Of a DNA stretch of 64,000 nucleotides, positions 35,701 through 43,506 are shown in pieces. The position numbers were made by a program, and so were the translations under genes. The notes beneath the pieces were generated by a model. That model saw only the letters and a list, made by a program, of their open reading frames with translations, had not been told where the DNA came from and searched no databases. Positions within the stretch are counted from its first letter, which is position 1; the number at the start of each line of letters is the position of its first letter. This DNA comes from Stygiobacter sp. RIFOXYC2_FULL_38_25 (GTDB lineage: Bacteria > Bacteroidota > Ignavibacteria > Ignavibacteriales > Melioribacteraceae): positions 310,001-374,000 of the forward strand of contig MHAZ01000017.1 in the NCBI GenBank assembly GCA_001803165.1. The letters are read 5' to 3'.

Positions 35701-37055
35701 CGGACGATGGAAATCCTTTTGCGATTTCTGATAACTATTTCCAAATTTCTAATCAGATAGTTCAGACGATAAGAATTTTATCTCCGAATGGCGGAGAAAG
35801 CTGGCGTGAGCAACAAAACAGAACAATTACTTGGTCCTCTAACAGTATAAGTAAAGTTAATATTGAATATACAATCAACAATGGTCAGGTTTGGACTTCA
35901 ATAGTTTCAGATCTGCCAAGTTCCGGTTCTTACGAATGGCATATTCCTGCTGGTATCAATTCAACACAATGTAAAGTGAGAATCAGCGATGCTTCTGATG
36001 GTGATCCTTCTGATGAAAGTAACTCATCATTTGCTATACAGGTTACTCCCGAGATATCTGCCATTACTTTTCCAACTAACGGCGCTTCTATAATAGCCGG
36101 AGAACAAATTACAATTCAATGGGAATCAAAAGGAATTAGAAAAGTTAAAATTGAGTATAATAGAAATGATTTAAACCAGCCTTCGGATTGGTTTACTTTA
36201 GTTGACAGCTTAGATAACTCGGGATCATTCCCAACAACATTTAAGTATGATCCTTTAGCTACATCTTATGTAGTTAGAATTAGTGCTACAGACGGAAGTG
36301 CTTCATTGATGAGTGGAACATTTAAAGTATTACCGCCTCCTTCAGTATCAGTATTATCGCCAAATGGTGGCGAACAATGGCTGGCAACTCCGGCAGGTGC
36401 ATCAACTACTGATCCTCAGAAATACCATCCTTATGAAATAACTTGGCGTTCAACCAATGCTGAAAAAGTAAAAATTGAATGGTCAACAAATGGAGGTGGT
36501 TCTTGGTATTTGGTTCCTGGAGCCGAAGATCTTAACAGTACCGGATCATTTATTTGGGCGCCAGGAAGAGATGATCTTGTTAGACCGCAAAATTCTGATA
36601 ACTGTTTGATTAGAGTAAGTAGCTCAAGCGGTTCATCCGATATGTCTGATGCGAACTTTTCGATTCACGATACTAAAAAGATTAGAGTTGAGTATCCGAA
36701 TAGCGGTGAAGATTTTTATGTTGGTCATGCTGATAGATATGTTATGTTAATTTCTTGGACGAGCTATGCAATTCCAGGCAATGTTAAGATATTTTATAGC
36801 TTGCAAAACGGCGCTGAGGGTACTTGGGTTCAGCTCGCAGAAGTTAAATCTACAGGCGCATATGTATGGGATTACGCTAATGATCCATTAATTGGTACTA
36901 CAACGGTTTCAACTCAAGGAAAAATTAAAATTCAAGATGCAGTTGATGATAAAATCTGGGATGTAAACGATGTGGCATTCTGGTTGAATATTAAGAAGAC
37001 CAGCGGCAAAATCATCCAAGATGAGAATAAAATAAAAGGTAACACACAAAAATAA
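32796..37055 (+). CDS. Surface lipoprotein of 14 tandem Ig-like repeats
   Basis: 1419 residues. Signal peptide with lipobox LIISSCK (Cys18), a short TTGTDPTG spacer, then 14 repeats of ~94 residues. Each has the pattern PNGGE.W..G….I.W.S..I..VKIEYT.NNG..W..I, G.Y.W..VPN…CKVRISDA.D..PSD.SD..F.I, close to the Kre9/KNH-type Ig-like domain. Repeats 6-11 alternate long and short linkers, showing growth by duplication of two-domain units. There is no T9SS domain, so it is probably anchored by lipid and displayed on the surface. SD AGAGG precedes ATG 32796. A TAAATTTG -7-like box lies at 32749-32756. Confidence 0.9.
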   Translation: MKKILFAFLFLVLIISSCKLKEDTTGTDPTGTTSTAIKVLTPNGNEVLPEGSSYQITWSGTGTTLVKIQYSIDNGTSWSLVVDSLTNTGVYSWFPVPNTISNQCRLQVTSVDGKSTDASDNVFSIVRNSNQSLKIVAPKDKEEWEGGSAKQIKWFSSGIDSVKIEYTTNNGTKWNLVAVDKKNTGIFYWEPVPNTPSTLARVRIMDAKDGEPSSESDVFNILPEPKIKVIAPNGGERILSSTSRKIEWVTENIENVKLAYTTNNGFEWVVIKDAVPSTGFYIWDPVPTANSQLCKIRVYDAKDNEPSDVSDSTFTITNQITQTLEVTGPNGSERWQAGTNQQITWKSSGVAKVKIELTSNNGLTWNTIVDQLANTGAYEWNVPNSISTQCLIKISDADDSDPVDQSNGLFRIVPKPELRITKPNGGETWTAGIIDTIKWNSVGVENVTIEFTPNNGTNWFTIVEKTPSSGSYITSLSTAGTQYKIRITDKENGSPQDESDGTFTVSAEPKIVVLEPNGKEEWYAGSSNNIKWTSTNIENVKIEYTTNNGASWTLITSSTPSDGVYSWDKIPNVSSLQCRVRISDAIDNIPSDVSDDNFSITTQGNQLIKVVKPNGGENWPLGSPQEITWDAAGITNVKIEYTINNGLNWNLITASTPSTGYYTWTQVPNTPATNCKVRISDAQDSAPSDESDLFFTIGTAPSLKVLEPNGNDTWISGTTKQIRWSSENVANVKIEYTIDGGASWNVIVNSMQSTGSYYWNNIPAINSLQCKIKISDAQFGTPSDLSDDNFAIMKPGDQQLKVKTPNGGEKWIAGTPQNITWDAGGIANVKIEFTSNNGISWNTIIESTPSDGFYTWTQVPNTQATNCLIRISDAQDNEPSDVSDNFFSVDVEPSLKMVAPNGGEVWSSGSSKEIRWTSSNVATVKIEFTTNGGASWATVVNSIENTGSYQWSNIPNANSLLCKVKVSDADDGNPFAISDNYFQISNQIVQTIRILSPNGGESWREQQNRTITWSSNSISKVNIEYTINNGQVWTSIVSDLPSSGSYEWHIPAGINSTQCKVRISDASDGDPSDESNSSFAIQVTPEISAITFPTNGASIIAGEQITIQWESKGIRKVKIEYNRNDLNQPSDWFTLVDSLDNSGSFPTTFKYDPLATSYVVRISATDGSASLMSGTFKVLPPPSVSVLSPNGGEQWLATPAGASTTDPQKYHPYEITWRSTNAEKVKIEWSTNGGGSWYLVPGAEDLNSTGSFIWAPGRDDLVRPQNSDNCLIRVSSSSGSSDMSDANFSIHDTKKIRVEYPNSGEDFYVGHADRYVMLISWTSYAIPGNVKIFYSLQNGAEGTWVQLAEVKSTGAYVWDYANDPLIGTTTVSTQGKIKIQDAVDDKIWDVNDVAFWLNIKKTSGKIIQDENKIKGNTQK

Positions 37056-37098
37056 TTTTAAAAGTGAGCAAGTAATTCTATATTTGTTAGATAGAAAC

Positions 37099-37171
37099 TG
37101 CCCCATAGTGTAATTGGCAACACGTCTGACTCTGGATCAGAAGACTTCAGGTTCGACCCCTGATGGGGCAG
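37099..37171 (+). tRNA. tRNA-Gln, anticodon CTG
   Basis: Acceptor stem TGCCCCA/TGGGGCA (37099-37105 and 37164-37170), discriminator G 37171, CCA not encoded. The anticodon stem TCTGA/TCAGA encloses loop CTCTGGA, giving anticodon CTG for CAG codons. T-loop GTTCGACC is intact. TATATTTG at 37079-37086 is a likely promoter box, with TTT rather than TTG at the upstream position. Confidence 0.97.
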
Positions 37172-37250
37172 CAATTTAAATCCTTGCGAAATAAAATTTG
37201 CGAGGATTTGCCTTTTTATCACTTGATGTGAATCATTTCATTAACATGGT

Positions 37251-37281
37251 GTTGGTAAAACAACCTTATCTTGATATATTA
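37251..37281 (+). promoter_or_regulatory. Possible promoter of the histidine kinase gene
   Basis: TTG at 37251-37253, 20-base spacer, TATATTAT at 37274-37281: same spacing as the other promoters, but the -7 box departs from TAnnTTTG. Confidence 0.4.
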
Positions 37282-37303
37282 TCTAAGAACTTGAAAGCAA
37301 TAA

Positions 37304-40270
37304 ATGACAAACTCGATATTTAAATATCGTGGACAAATTTTAAAAAAACCGCTCGCTGTTCTAACCACACTATACTTAGTTATTAATGTTATACTTTTAG
37401 TTGTTGGTATTAGTTATTACAATTATGAAAAAGAAAAAGTTATAAATGACCGCTTCGCTTATCTGGAATCAATTTCGGATTTCAGGAAATCTCAGATTAA
37501 TGATTGGCTTAAAGAAAGATATGCTCAACTGGAAGTCCTCCGTGCTGATTCCCCGTTAATAAATAAACTTGGGACACTCACTTCTAACAGTTCCAAAGAA
37601 TTAAAAGAATGGTTTGAGGCACTAAAAACCTTCTATAAATACGATGATATAATTCTAGTTGGTCCCTCAAAGAAAATAATCTACAGCATATATTCGGAAA
37701 ACGCCAAGTTAAGCAACCTTGACTCTCTACTGTGTGAAAGTTCAAGCAATTCCAATTCAATAGTATTTTCAGATTCAGATGAGAAATTTGCTTCTCCAGA
37801 ATTTCTCAAATTTTATGTCCCACTCGGCTACACAACAAATATTCCTTTCAAGGCAAAGGATGTTTTAATCTTTTCAGTCGAACCGAACAAAATTTTTAAT
37901 GCCATGCTAAACCGGAATATTGATAAGTCTCCAACTCTGGAAACATTGCTGGTAAAACCCTATAAAGAAGGAATTGTTTATCTAAATACACTGAAGTTTG
38001 ATGTTGAGGGGAAAGAAAATAATCATAGTGCAAATAGAAAGGCATTGATAAAAGCCAACACCATGAAATCCAGAAGAGGTTTTATTGATGGTGTAGATTA
38101 TAAAAATGATGAAGTGATTGCTTTAATGAACAGGGTTCCATCTTCCATTTGGACTCTAATAACGAAAATAAACCAGTCAGAGTTTTACGCCCCGGTTAAT
38201 AATCTTGCCAAAATTGTTTTCTTAGCAATAATTTCTGCCGATTTGCTCTTTGCAGTTGTTTTCTTTTTCATTTGGCGAAAAAGCATTCTTGCCAATTACA
38301 AAAAAATGTATGCAGCAGAGATTGAAAAATCCAAACTGGAAAATCGTTTCGAATCTTTAGTTAACGGTGTAAAAGATTTGGCCATTTTTATAATGGATAG
38401 TGAGGGAAATATTACTTCGTGGAACGAAGGCGCTGAAATCATTGAGGGCTATTCTTCTGATGAAATTATCGGAAAGAACTTTTCAACTTTCTATTCAGAA
38501 GAGGAAAACAGAAATAATAGACCAAGCAAAAACCTAAAGCTCGCTCTCGAGAAGGGTAGCTATCAAGAAGAGGGATGGCGAATCAAAAAAGATGGAACTG
38601 CTTTTTGGGCTAATGTATTACTAACAGCTCTACAAGATGAGAATGGAAAAGTCTATGGCTTTTTGAAAGTTACGCGCGATTTAACAGAGAAAAAAAGAAG
38701 CGAAGAAGAAATAAAAAAATCGCGCGACTTTTATTTAAAACTTCTCGATGATTTTCCAACACCGGTTTGGCGCTCAGGATTAGATGGAAAATTTAACTAT
38801 TTGAATAAAGCGTGGCTCAATTATGTAGGAAGAAAAATTGAAGATGAGAATGGAGATGGCTGGACTTCGAACCTTCACCCAGATGAAAGGGAAAACACAG
38901 TTAAACTTTATCATGAATCTTTCCGGCAGAGAAAGAGTTTTACCCTTGAGCACAGATTGAAAGATTCGAATGGTGAATATAGATGGATGATAAATTTTGG
39001 AATGCCGTATTCCGATATGGAAAATAATTTTGCCGGTTATCTCGGTTCTTGCTATGATATTGATGATAGGAAAAAATATGAAGAGACCATCAATACGCTA
39101 TTAAGAATAGGGGAAAGACTTTATTCATCGCTGGAAATAAATCAAATTCTGGATTCGCTTGTAACGGAAAGCATTCATCTGGCAAGCGCTGAGAGCGGAT
39201 TTGCATGTATAAAGAATGAAGATGAATTTGTGATAGGAAGATATTATCACAAGGACCATTGGGAATATTACGACAAGAAATACCGGGTTGAAGATAAAAT
39301 TCTGAAACAGTTTGGCTCCAATAGAGAACCAATTTTGGCAAATGAACAAGCCAATCAAGAAAATATTGATAAAGAACTTGTGAACAGATATTCAGTAAGG
39401 CAAGCAATTTCAACACCGCTATTTGGCTCTAACGGGGAGCTAATGGGATTTTTTGAAATTCATAATAAAAAAGGAAATAAGGGATTCACCAAGGATGACA
39501 TTAATCTTCTAACTGCAGTAGCAAGAAATGCTTCTATCTCAATTGCCAAATCTTTGAACTACGAGCAGCTTCGCAAAGCTGAAACTCAATTACGAAACTC
39601 TGAATCTGAGCTTAGAAGTCTTGCCGCTCAAATTCAATATGCCCGCGAAACGGAAAGGCAGCACATAGCAAGAGAAGTTCACGATGAGTTAGGGCAGTTA
39701 TTCACAGGTATCAATCTAAATATTTCTCTTCTTACTGAAATGATTGAACAAAACCAAGAACCATCAGTTAGCGAAATAATTGATGAGCTGCATTCGGTTC
39801 AGCAGTTTGTGAACAAAGGTATTCAAACTGTGCGCGATATTTCCGGCAGCTTACGTTCTTACGTTCTTGATCATTTGGGATTAATACCCGCAGTTCAGGA
39901 ATACTGCCGGGAAATAGAAAGGATGAGCAATGTTACTTGTAACTTCAAGTCGGAAGTAGAGTCATTCAATTTTAACGATGAAAAAAATGTCGCGTTGTTT
40001 AGAATTATTCAAGAAGCTATTACTAATGTGCTTCGTCATGCCGAAGCAACGGTAATTAATGTGATGATCAGCCAAAAGGAAGGCAGTCTTGAAATTGGTA
40101 TTACAGACAATGGAAAAGGAATGCCGGAAAGTAAAGAAGCAATAACAAATTCAATGGGAATTCTTGGTATGAAAGAGCGTGCTATATTTCTTAAAGGGAA
40201 ATTGAAGATTGACAGTGTGACAAATGAAGGAACCAAAATTCACCTCTCCATTCCGGTTGAAAAACTATAG
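37304..40270 (+). CDS. Membrane sensor histidine kinase (PAS-PAS-GAF-HisKA_3-HATPase)
   Basis: 988 residues. Two membrane helices (near 18-40 and 300-325) enclose a ~260-residue extracytoplasmic sensor. Then come PAS 1 (~345-465, ends VTRDLTEKKR), PAS 2 (~475-590, DFPTPVWRSGLDGKFNYLNKAW), GAF (~600-755) and a HisKA_3 domain with the phosphorylated His793 in REVHDELGQLFTG. The ATPase domain has FRIIQEAITNVLRHAEA and GITDNGKGM, ending GTKIHLSIPVE. This NarX/DegS-like type pairs with LuxR-type regulators, and one follows 12 bp later. The signal sensed is unknown. Confidence 0.95.
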   Translation: MTNSIFKYRGQILKKPLAVLTTLYLVINVILLVVGISYYNYEKEKVINDRFAYLESISDFRKSQINDWLKERYAQLEVLRADSPLINKLGTLTSNSSKELKEWFEALKTFYKYDDIILVGPSKKIIYSIYSENAKLSNLDSLLCESSSNSNSIVFSDSDEKFASPEFLKFYVPLGYTTNIPFKAKDVLIFSVEPNKIFNAMLNRNIDKSPTLETLLVKPYKEGIVYLNTLKFDVEGKENNHSANRKALIKANTMKSRRGFIDGVDYKNDEVIALMNRVPSSIWTLITKINQSEFYAPVNNLAKIVFLAIISADLLFAVVFFFIWRKSILANYKKMYAAEIEKSKLENRFESLVNGVKDLAIFIMDSEGNITSWNEGAEIIEGYSSDEIIGKNFSTFYSEEENRNNRPSKNLKLALEKGSYQEEGWRIKKDGTAFWANVLLTALQDENGKVYGFLKVTRDLTEKKRSEEEIKKSRDFYLKLLDDFPTPVWRSGLDGKFNYLNKAWLNYVGRKIEDENGDGWTSNLHPDERENTVKLYHESFRQRKSFTLEHRLKDSNGEYRWMINFGMPYSDMENNFAGYLGSCYDIDDRKKYEETINTLLRIGERLYSSLEINQILDSLVTESIHLASAESGFACIKNEDEFVIGRYYHKDHWEYYDKKYRVEDKILKQFGSNREPILANEQANQENIDKELVNRYSVRQAISTPLFGSNGELMGFFEIHNKKGNKGFTKDDINLLTAVARNASISIAKSLNYEQLRKAETQLRNSESELRSLAAQIQYARETERQHIAREVHDELGQLFTGINLNISLLTEMIEQNQEPSVSEIIDELHSVQQFVNKGIQTVRDISGSLRSYVLDHLGLIPAVQEYCREIERMSNVTCNFKSEVESFNFNDEKNVALFRIIQEAITNVLRHAEATVINVMISQKEGSLEIGITDNGKGMPESKEAITNSMGILGMKERAIFLKGKLKIDSVTNEGTKIHLSIPVEKL

Positions 40271-40282
40271 AAAGGTAAAACG

Positions 40283-40918
40283 ATGAATATTGCAATTACA
40301 GATGACCATGAGATTATTAGAGAAGGCTTAAAAAAAATACTGGCAAAACATGATGATCTTAAAGTTGTTGCTGAAGCATCGAGCATTGCAGAATTGGAAA
40401 AATTGCTGGACGAAACGCAGATTGATTTCATAATGCTTGATATTTCTCTGCCGGATAAAAGCGGTTTGGATTTTGTGAAAGATATTAAAGCACGTTTCCC
40501 CGAAGTTAAGGTCTTAATATTCAGCATATATCCAGAAGAGAAATTTGCGAAGAGAGCAATTAATTTGGGTGCAGACGGATACTTGAGCAAAAATGCAAAG
40601 CCGAGCGAAATCATTGAAGCAATTAGAAAAATTGAAAGGGGTGGAAAGTATTTAAAAGCCGAACTCATCGAAGAACTTTTCTTGCACAATGATAAATTAC
40701 ACACTAATCCTACTCATGAGCTGCTTTCCAACAGAGAATTTGAAGTGCTCAGATTGTTAGCCAAAGGAAATAAAATTACAGAGATTGCTGAATCTTTGGG
40801 ATTAAGCGTTAACACAATTGCATCATATAAAACAAGGATACAGGATAAGCTAAATATAAAATCCACAGCAGAATTGATACGCTATGCAATTGATAACGAC
40901 TTAGTGGAAAAATATTAG
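40283..40918 (+). CDS. NarL/LuxR-family response regulator
   Basis: 211 residues. Receiver domain with phosphoacceptor Asp53 (IMLDISLPDKSGLDF) and acidic pocket ITDDHE, followed by a LuxR-type helix-turn-helix (LLSNREFEVLRLLAKGNKITEIAESLGLSVNTIASYKTRIQDKL). It is the partner of the kinase upstream. The first genes downstream share a 48-bp upstream element that it could bind; this is inference. Confidence 0.96.
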   Translation: MNIAITDDHEIIREGLKKILAKHDDLKVVAEASSIAELEKLLDETQIDFIMLDISLPDKSGLDFVKDIKARFPEVKVLIFSIYPEEKFAKRAINLGADGYLSKNAKPSEIIEAIRKIERGGKYLKAELIEELFLHNDKLHTNPTHELLSNREFEVLRLLAKGNKITEIAESLGLSVNTIASYKTRIQDKLNIKSTAELIRYAIDNDLVEKY

Positions 40919-40963
40919 CGAAATTTAAGAACTGCTGCTTAACCAGACACCTCATTTTATTCT

Positions 40964-41011
40964 TGCCGTATAATCGACCACATTTTTTATCAAGAAACTA
41001 CTACATACAAA
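40964..41011 (+). promoter_or_regulatory. Conserved 48-bp upstream element, copy A
   Basis: Matches 42971-43018 without gaps at 39 of 48 positions by eye. Best conserved are TGCCGTA, CGACCACAT and ACTACATACAAA. It lies 138 bp before the lipoprotein gene at 41150, outside any coding region, and could hold the promoter and a regulator site. Confidence 0.6.
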
Positions 41012-41149
41012 ATCCCTCCCCGGCTGTAGATTGTAGACGCAATTGCAGACGAGAATTTGCTGATCAAGATTAAACAACTGATAAGTACTGGATAATTGAA
41101 AATTTTGCATCACTTTTAATTATTTCTTAAATAATTAATAAGGAGTACC

Positions 41150-41596
41150 ATGAGACTCATCGTTTTTATTTCAACATTATTTATTACTGCCGGGTGCAGC
41201 TCGGTAATGCTTCAGCCCGTTGACTTTTCTTGGCCTGTAGAAACTGTGCTAAAAGTAAATCAAAACGGGCAAGTATCGGAAGACAGGTATGCTTTTGATA
41301 TTAACGTAAAACCAATTTTTTACGAAGAATTCGAAGATTCAAACTCGGTTGCCGGAAGGGAAATCAGAGTTATACGCGACCGCGCCGGTCATTACTATTT
41401 CACCGGGTCAGGCTTCAAAAATATTTATCTCTTTATGCCGGTTGAAGGTGGGATGAAATTAGCTGATAAAATAAACATATCAGATTCACTTACTCTTAAA
41501 ACGCCAGTGTTCAATCAGAAATCAACTAATGTGGAACTGATTGACGGACCGAACAAATATTCGGTTATTGGCAAAGAAATTGTGAGGACGAAATGA
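41150..41596 (+). CDS. Predicted lipoprotein, unknown function
   Basis: Not recognised. 148 residues: signal peptide and lipobox FITAGCSS (Cys16), then a beta-rich domain (QPVDFSWPVETVLKVNQNGQVSEDRYAFDINVKPIF, HYYFTGSGFKNIYLF). Probably anchored in the envelope. First gene after the conserved 48-bp element; its stop overlaps the next start (ATGA, 41593). Confidence 0.75.
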   Translation: MRLIVFISTLFITAGCSSVMLQPVDFSWPVETVLKVNQNGQVSEDRYAFDINVKPIFYEEFEDSNSVAGREIRVIRDRAGHYYFTGSGFKNIYLFMPVEGGMKLADKINISDSLTLKTPVFNQKSTNVELIDGPNKYSVIGKEIVRTK

Positions 41597-42828
41597 AAAC
41601 AAAAATATTTCTCGGTATTCTATTCTTGTTTGTAATAAGTGCTTCCATATTTGCACAATCGGATTATGAGACTGTGCAAAATTTTAAGAGGCAGCACAAA
41701 CAGATAGTGGAGGCGATAAAAAATGCTGTTTCACCGGATGATTGCAATATCATAGAGGAAAAGATTAATAATCTTAGAAATGAATTTGAGGGCAATAAAG
41801 CATTGCTCGATAAAGCTCTATACCCGGATAATTTTGAATCGTCTTTTGAAAAAATTGAAAGCGCTTTTCAATCAAAAAGAACTGATTTAGCCCAGATAAA
41901 CATTTTAACTACTCAAGTCGGAACGCTTCAAGAGCAAGTTCTAATGTTGAATCAAAAAAATGAAGATTTGATGAAACGTATTAGCGACCTGACTTTGAAA
42001 TCGGAAAAAGATCAGGCGGATATTGCTAATCTCAAAAAACTTGTTTCGCAATTAAGAGGAAATATAAATCAGAGAGATTTACTTGTTCGTGATCTTGTGG
42101 ATAGCCTGCTTGTCGAATTCATAAAGTCGCCGGAAGAAATGACCCAGAAAGAAAGACGTGTCATTATCACTAAGATTAATAAAGGCAATTTGTTTAATAA
42201 CATTAAGCGAACAATAGAAGACAACATCCGTTTTACTAATGTAACACAGATGACTGCTGATGATTTTTCAAAAATGAAAAAGCAGCAGCGCAACTTTGAT
42301 AAAGTTTGGAAGCAAATTGGACCGAGATTAAGCAGTGTTTATCTCAAGGAGAAGAATAAGAAGTTGGAAATTTCTCAAATCGACACCTTGTTTGTTCAAT
42401 GGAACAATCAGATGAATAACGAAATTTGGAGAAGTATCCATTCATTATTCATGGAAAAAAATATTAATCTGATCTCTTTCAACAACTCTAACCAGTTTGT
42501 TGATAAGGTGTGTTCATTTATTGACGAACAAATCAAAGATCTTGATGTTAAAAGTACAGATGAATCGGAAGAAATTTTTCACACATTCACGGATAGTGTT
42601 TATTTCAAAACTGTCGAGAAGAAGTGGATTCCGGTTCTACTTGAAAATAACATGATGACTCAAACTGAAAAAGATCTTATTGATGGAAAAATAAATGAAT
42701 GGAAAAATGAAATTACTCCATCGTATGCATATTTAGGATTCATAATTGTAGGAGTTATAATTATTGCAGCAGTTTTATATGCCTACAAGAAAACGAAAAA
42801 AGCATCGTCCAAACCGGTTACATCCTAA
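41593..42828 (+). CDS. Exported coiled-coil protein with C-terminal membrane helix
   Basis: Not recognised. 411 residues: signal peptide (IFLGILFLFVISASIFAQ), helical domain, a coiled coil (~95-160: TTQVGTLQEQVLMLNQKNEDLMKRISDL), more helices and a C-terminal membrane anchor (YLGFIIVGVIIIAAVLYAY) with a Lys-rich tail. It should lie in the periplasm, held to the inner membrane. It is coupled by a 4-bp overlap to the lipoprotein gene, so the two probably form a complex spanning the envelope. Confidence 0.75.
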   Translation: MKTKIFLGILFLFVISASIFAQSDYETVQNFKRQHKQIVEAIKNAVSPDDCNIIEEKINNLRNEFEGNKALLDKALYPDNFESSFEKIESAFQSKRTDLAQINILTTQVGTLQEQVLMLNQKNEDLMKRISDLTLKSEKDQADIANLKKLVSQLRGNINQRDLLVRDLVDSLLVEFIKSPEEMTQKERRVIITKINKGNLFNNIKRTIEDNIRFTNVTQMTADDFSKMKKQQRNFDKVWKQIGPRLSSVYLKEKNKKLEISQIDTLFVQWNNQMNNEIWRSIHSLFMEKNINLISFNNSNQFVDKVCSFIDEQIKDLDVKSTDESEEIFHTFTDSVYFKTVEKKWIPVLLENNMMTQTEKDLIDGKINEWKNEITPSYAYLGFIIVGVIIIAAVLYAYKKTKKASSKPVTS

Positions 42829-42856
42829 GAGTGATAGCCGGCACACTAACCCTTTC

Positions 42857-42885
42857 AATCCCGCTTTTTTAGCGGGATTTTTTTT
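42857..42885 (+). terminator. Rho-independent terminator
   Basis: Stem ATCCCGCT/AGCGGGAT, loop of T, then eight T residues; ends the two-gene operon 41150-42828. Confidence 0.9.
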
Positions 42886-42970
42886 CAATAACATGAGACA
42901 AAACCTTCGTTTTTGAGCGAAAAAAGAGATTTATCAAAAAATGAAATCATCCTAAAACATTCCTTAACTC

Positions 42971-43018
42971 TGCCGTAAAACCGACCACATCGTTTTGCAA
43001 GTAATCACTACATACAAA
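42971..43018 (+). promoter_or_regulatory. Conserved 48-bp upstream element, copy B
   Basis: Pair of 40964-41011 (39 of 48 identical). It lies 58 bp before the stand-alone receiver gene that heads the 43077-48455 gene run, after the terminator of the previous operon, so a promoter here is expected. Confidence 0.6.
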
Positions 43019-43076
43019 CTTGATAGCTGCGGTTAAATTAGCTCCCGGAAATTCAATAATTCAAGGACAAGTAAAA

Positions 43077-43484
43077 ATGAATATTCTGGTTGTTGACGCG
43101 GTTAGTGAAGTTAGGAGAAAATTAATAAAGTACTTACAGCTGGAAGAAAAGTTTCATTACGTGTTTGAAACCCAAACCGTAAAAGAAGCACAAAGGATCA
43201 TGGGAACAATAAGGATTGATGTGATCATATTCGATATACAACTACCTGATAAATCCGGTTTAGATCTGATGATGTTACGGCATAAACTTGTTTATAAGCC
43301 GGTAACGATAGTTTGTTCAAATTACGGCTGGCCGCAATACCTAAATGCGTATGATAATTTGTCTGTTGATTACTTCTTCGATAAATCAACAGAACTTCTC
43401 GAATTGAAATTATTCATCAAAAATCTGGTGGATAAAAGCGACGACTATTCCAGTGTATTTAGTCATAATCATAATTTCAACTAA
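43077..43484 (+). CDS. Stand-alone response-regulator receiver protein
   Basis: 135 residues, one receiver domain, no output domain. Asp53 lies in IIFDIQLPDKSGLDLM, almost the same sequence and position as in the regulator at 40283, but the N-terminal acidic pair is changed (NILVVDAVSEV, one Asp rather than two), so metal-dependent phosphorylation may be weak. The usual late Lys is present near FDKST. I take ATG 43077 with AAGGA upstream; the longer TTG frame from 43020 would run into the conserved element. It leads a run of lipoprotein genes. Confidence 0.85.
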   Translation: MNILVVDAVSEVRRKLIKYLQLEEKFHYVFETQTVKEAQRIMGTIRIDVIIFDIQLPDKSGLDLMMLRHKLVYKPVTIVCSNYGWPQYLNAYDNLSVDYFFDKSTELLELKLFIKNLVDKSDDYSSVFSHNHNFN

Positions 43485-43506
43485 ACTAAAAATATAGGAG
43501 GCTGAC

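Noticed and set aside
32796-37055. Tandem DNA repeats that could have been taken for a CRISPR or satellite array
   Set aside because: The ~282-bp units are coding repeats of an Ig-like protein, with no short identical repeats or spacers. No CRISPR array was seen anywhere in the window.
43020-43484. Longer receiver protein starting at TTG 43020
   Set aside because: It would begin immediately after the conserved 48-bp element and add a tail unlike other receivers; ATG 43077 has a ribosome binding site.
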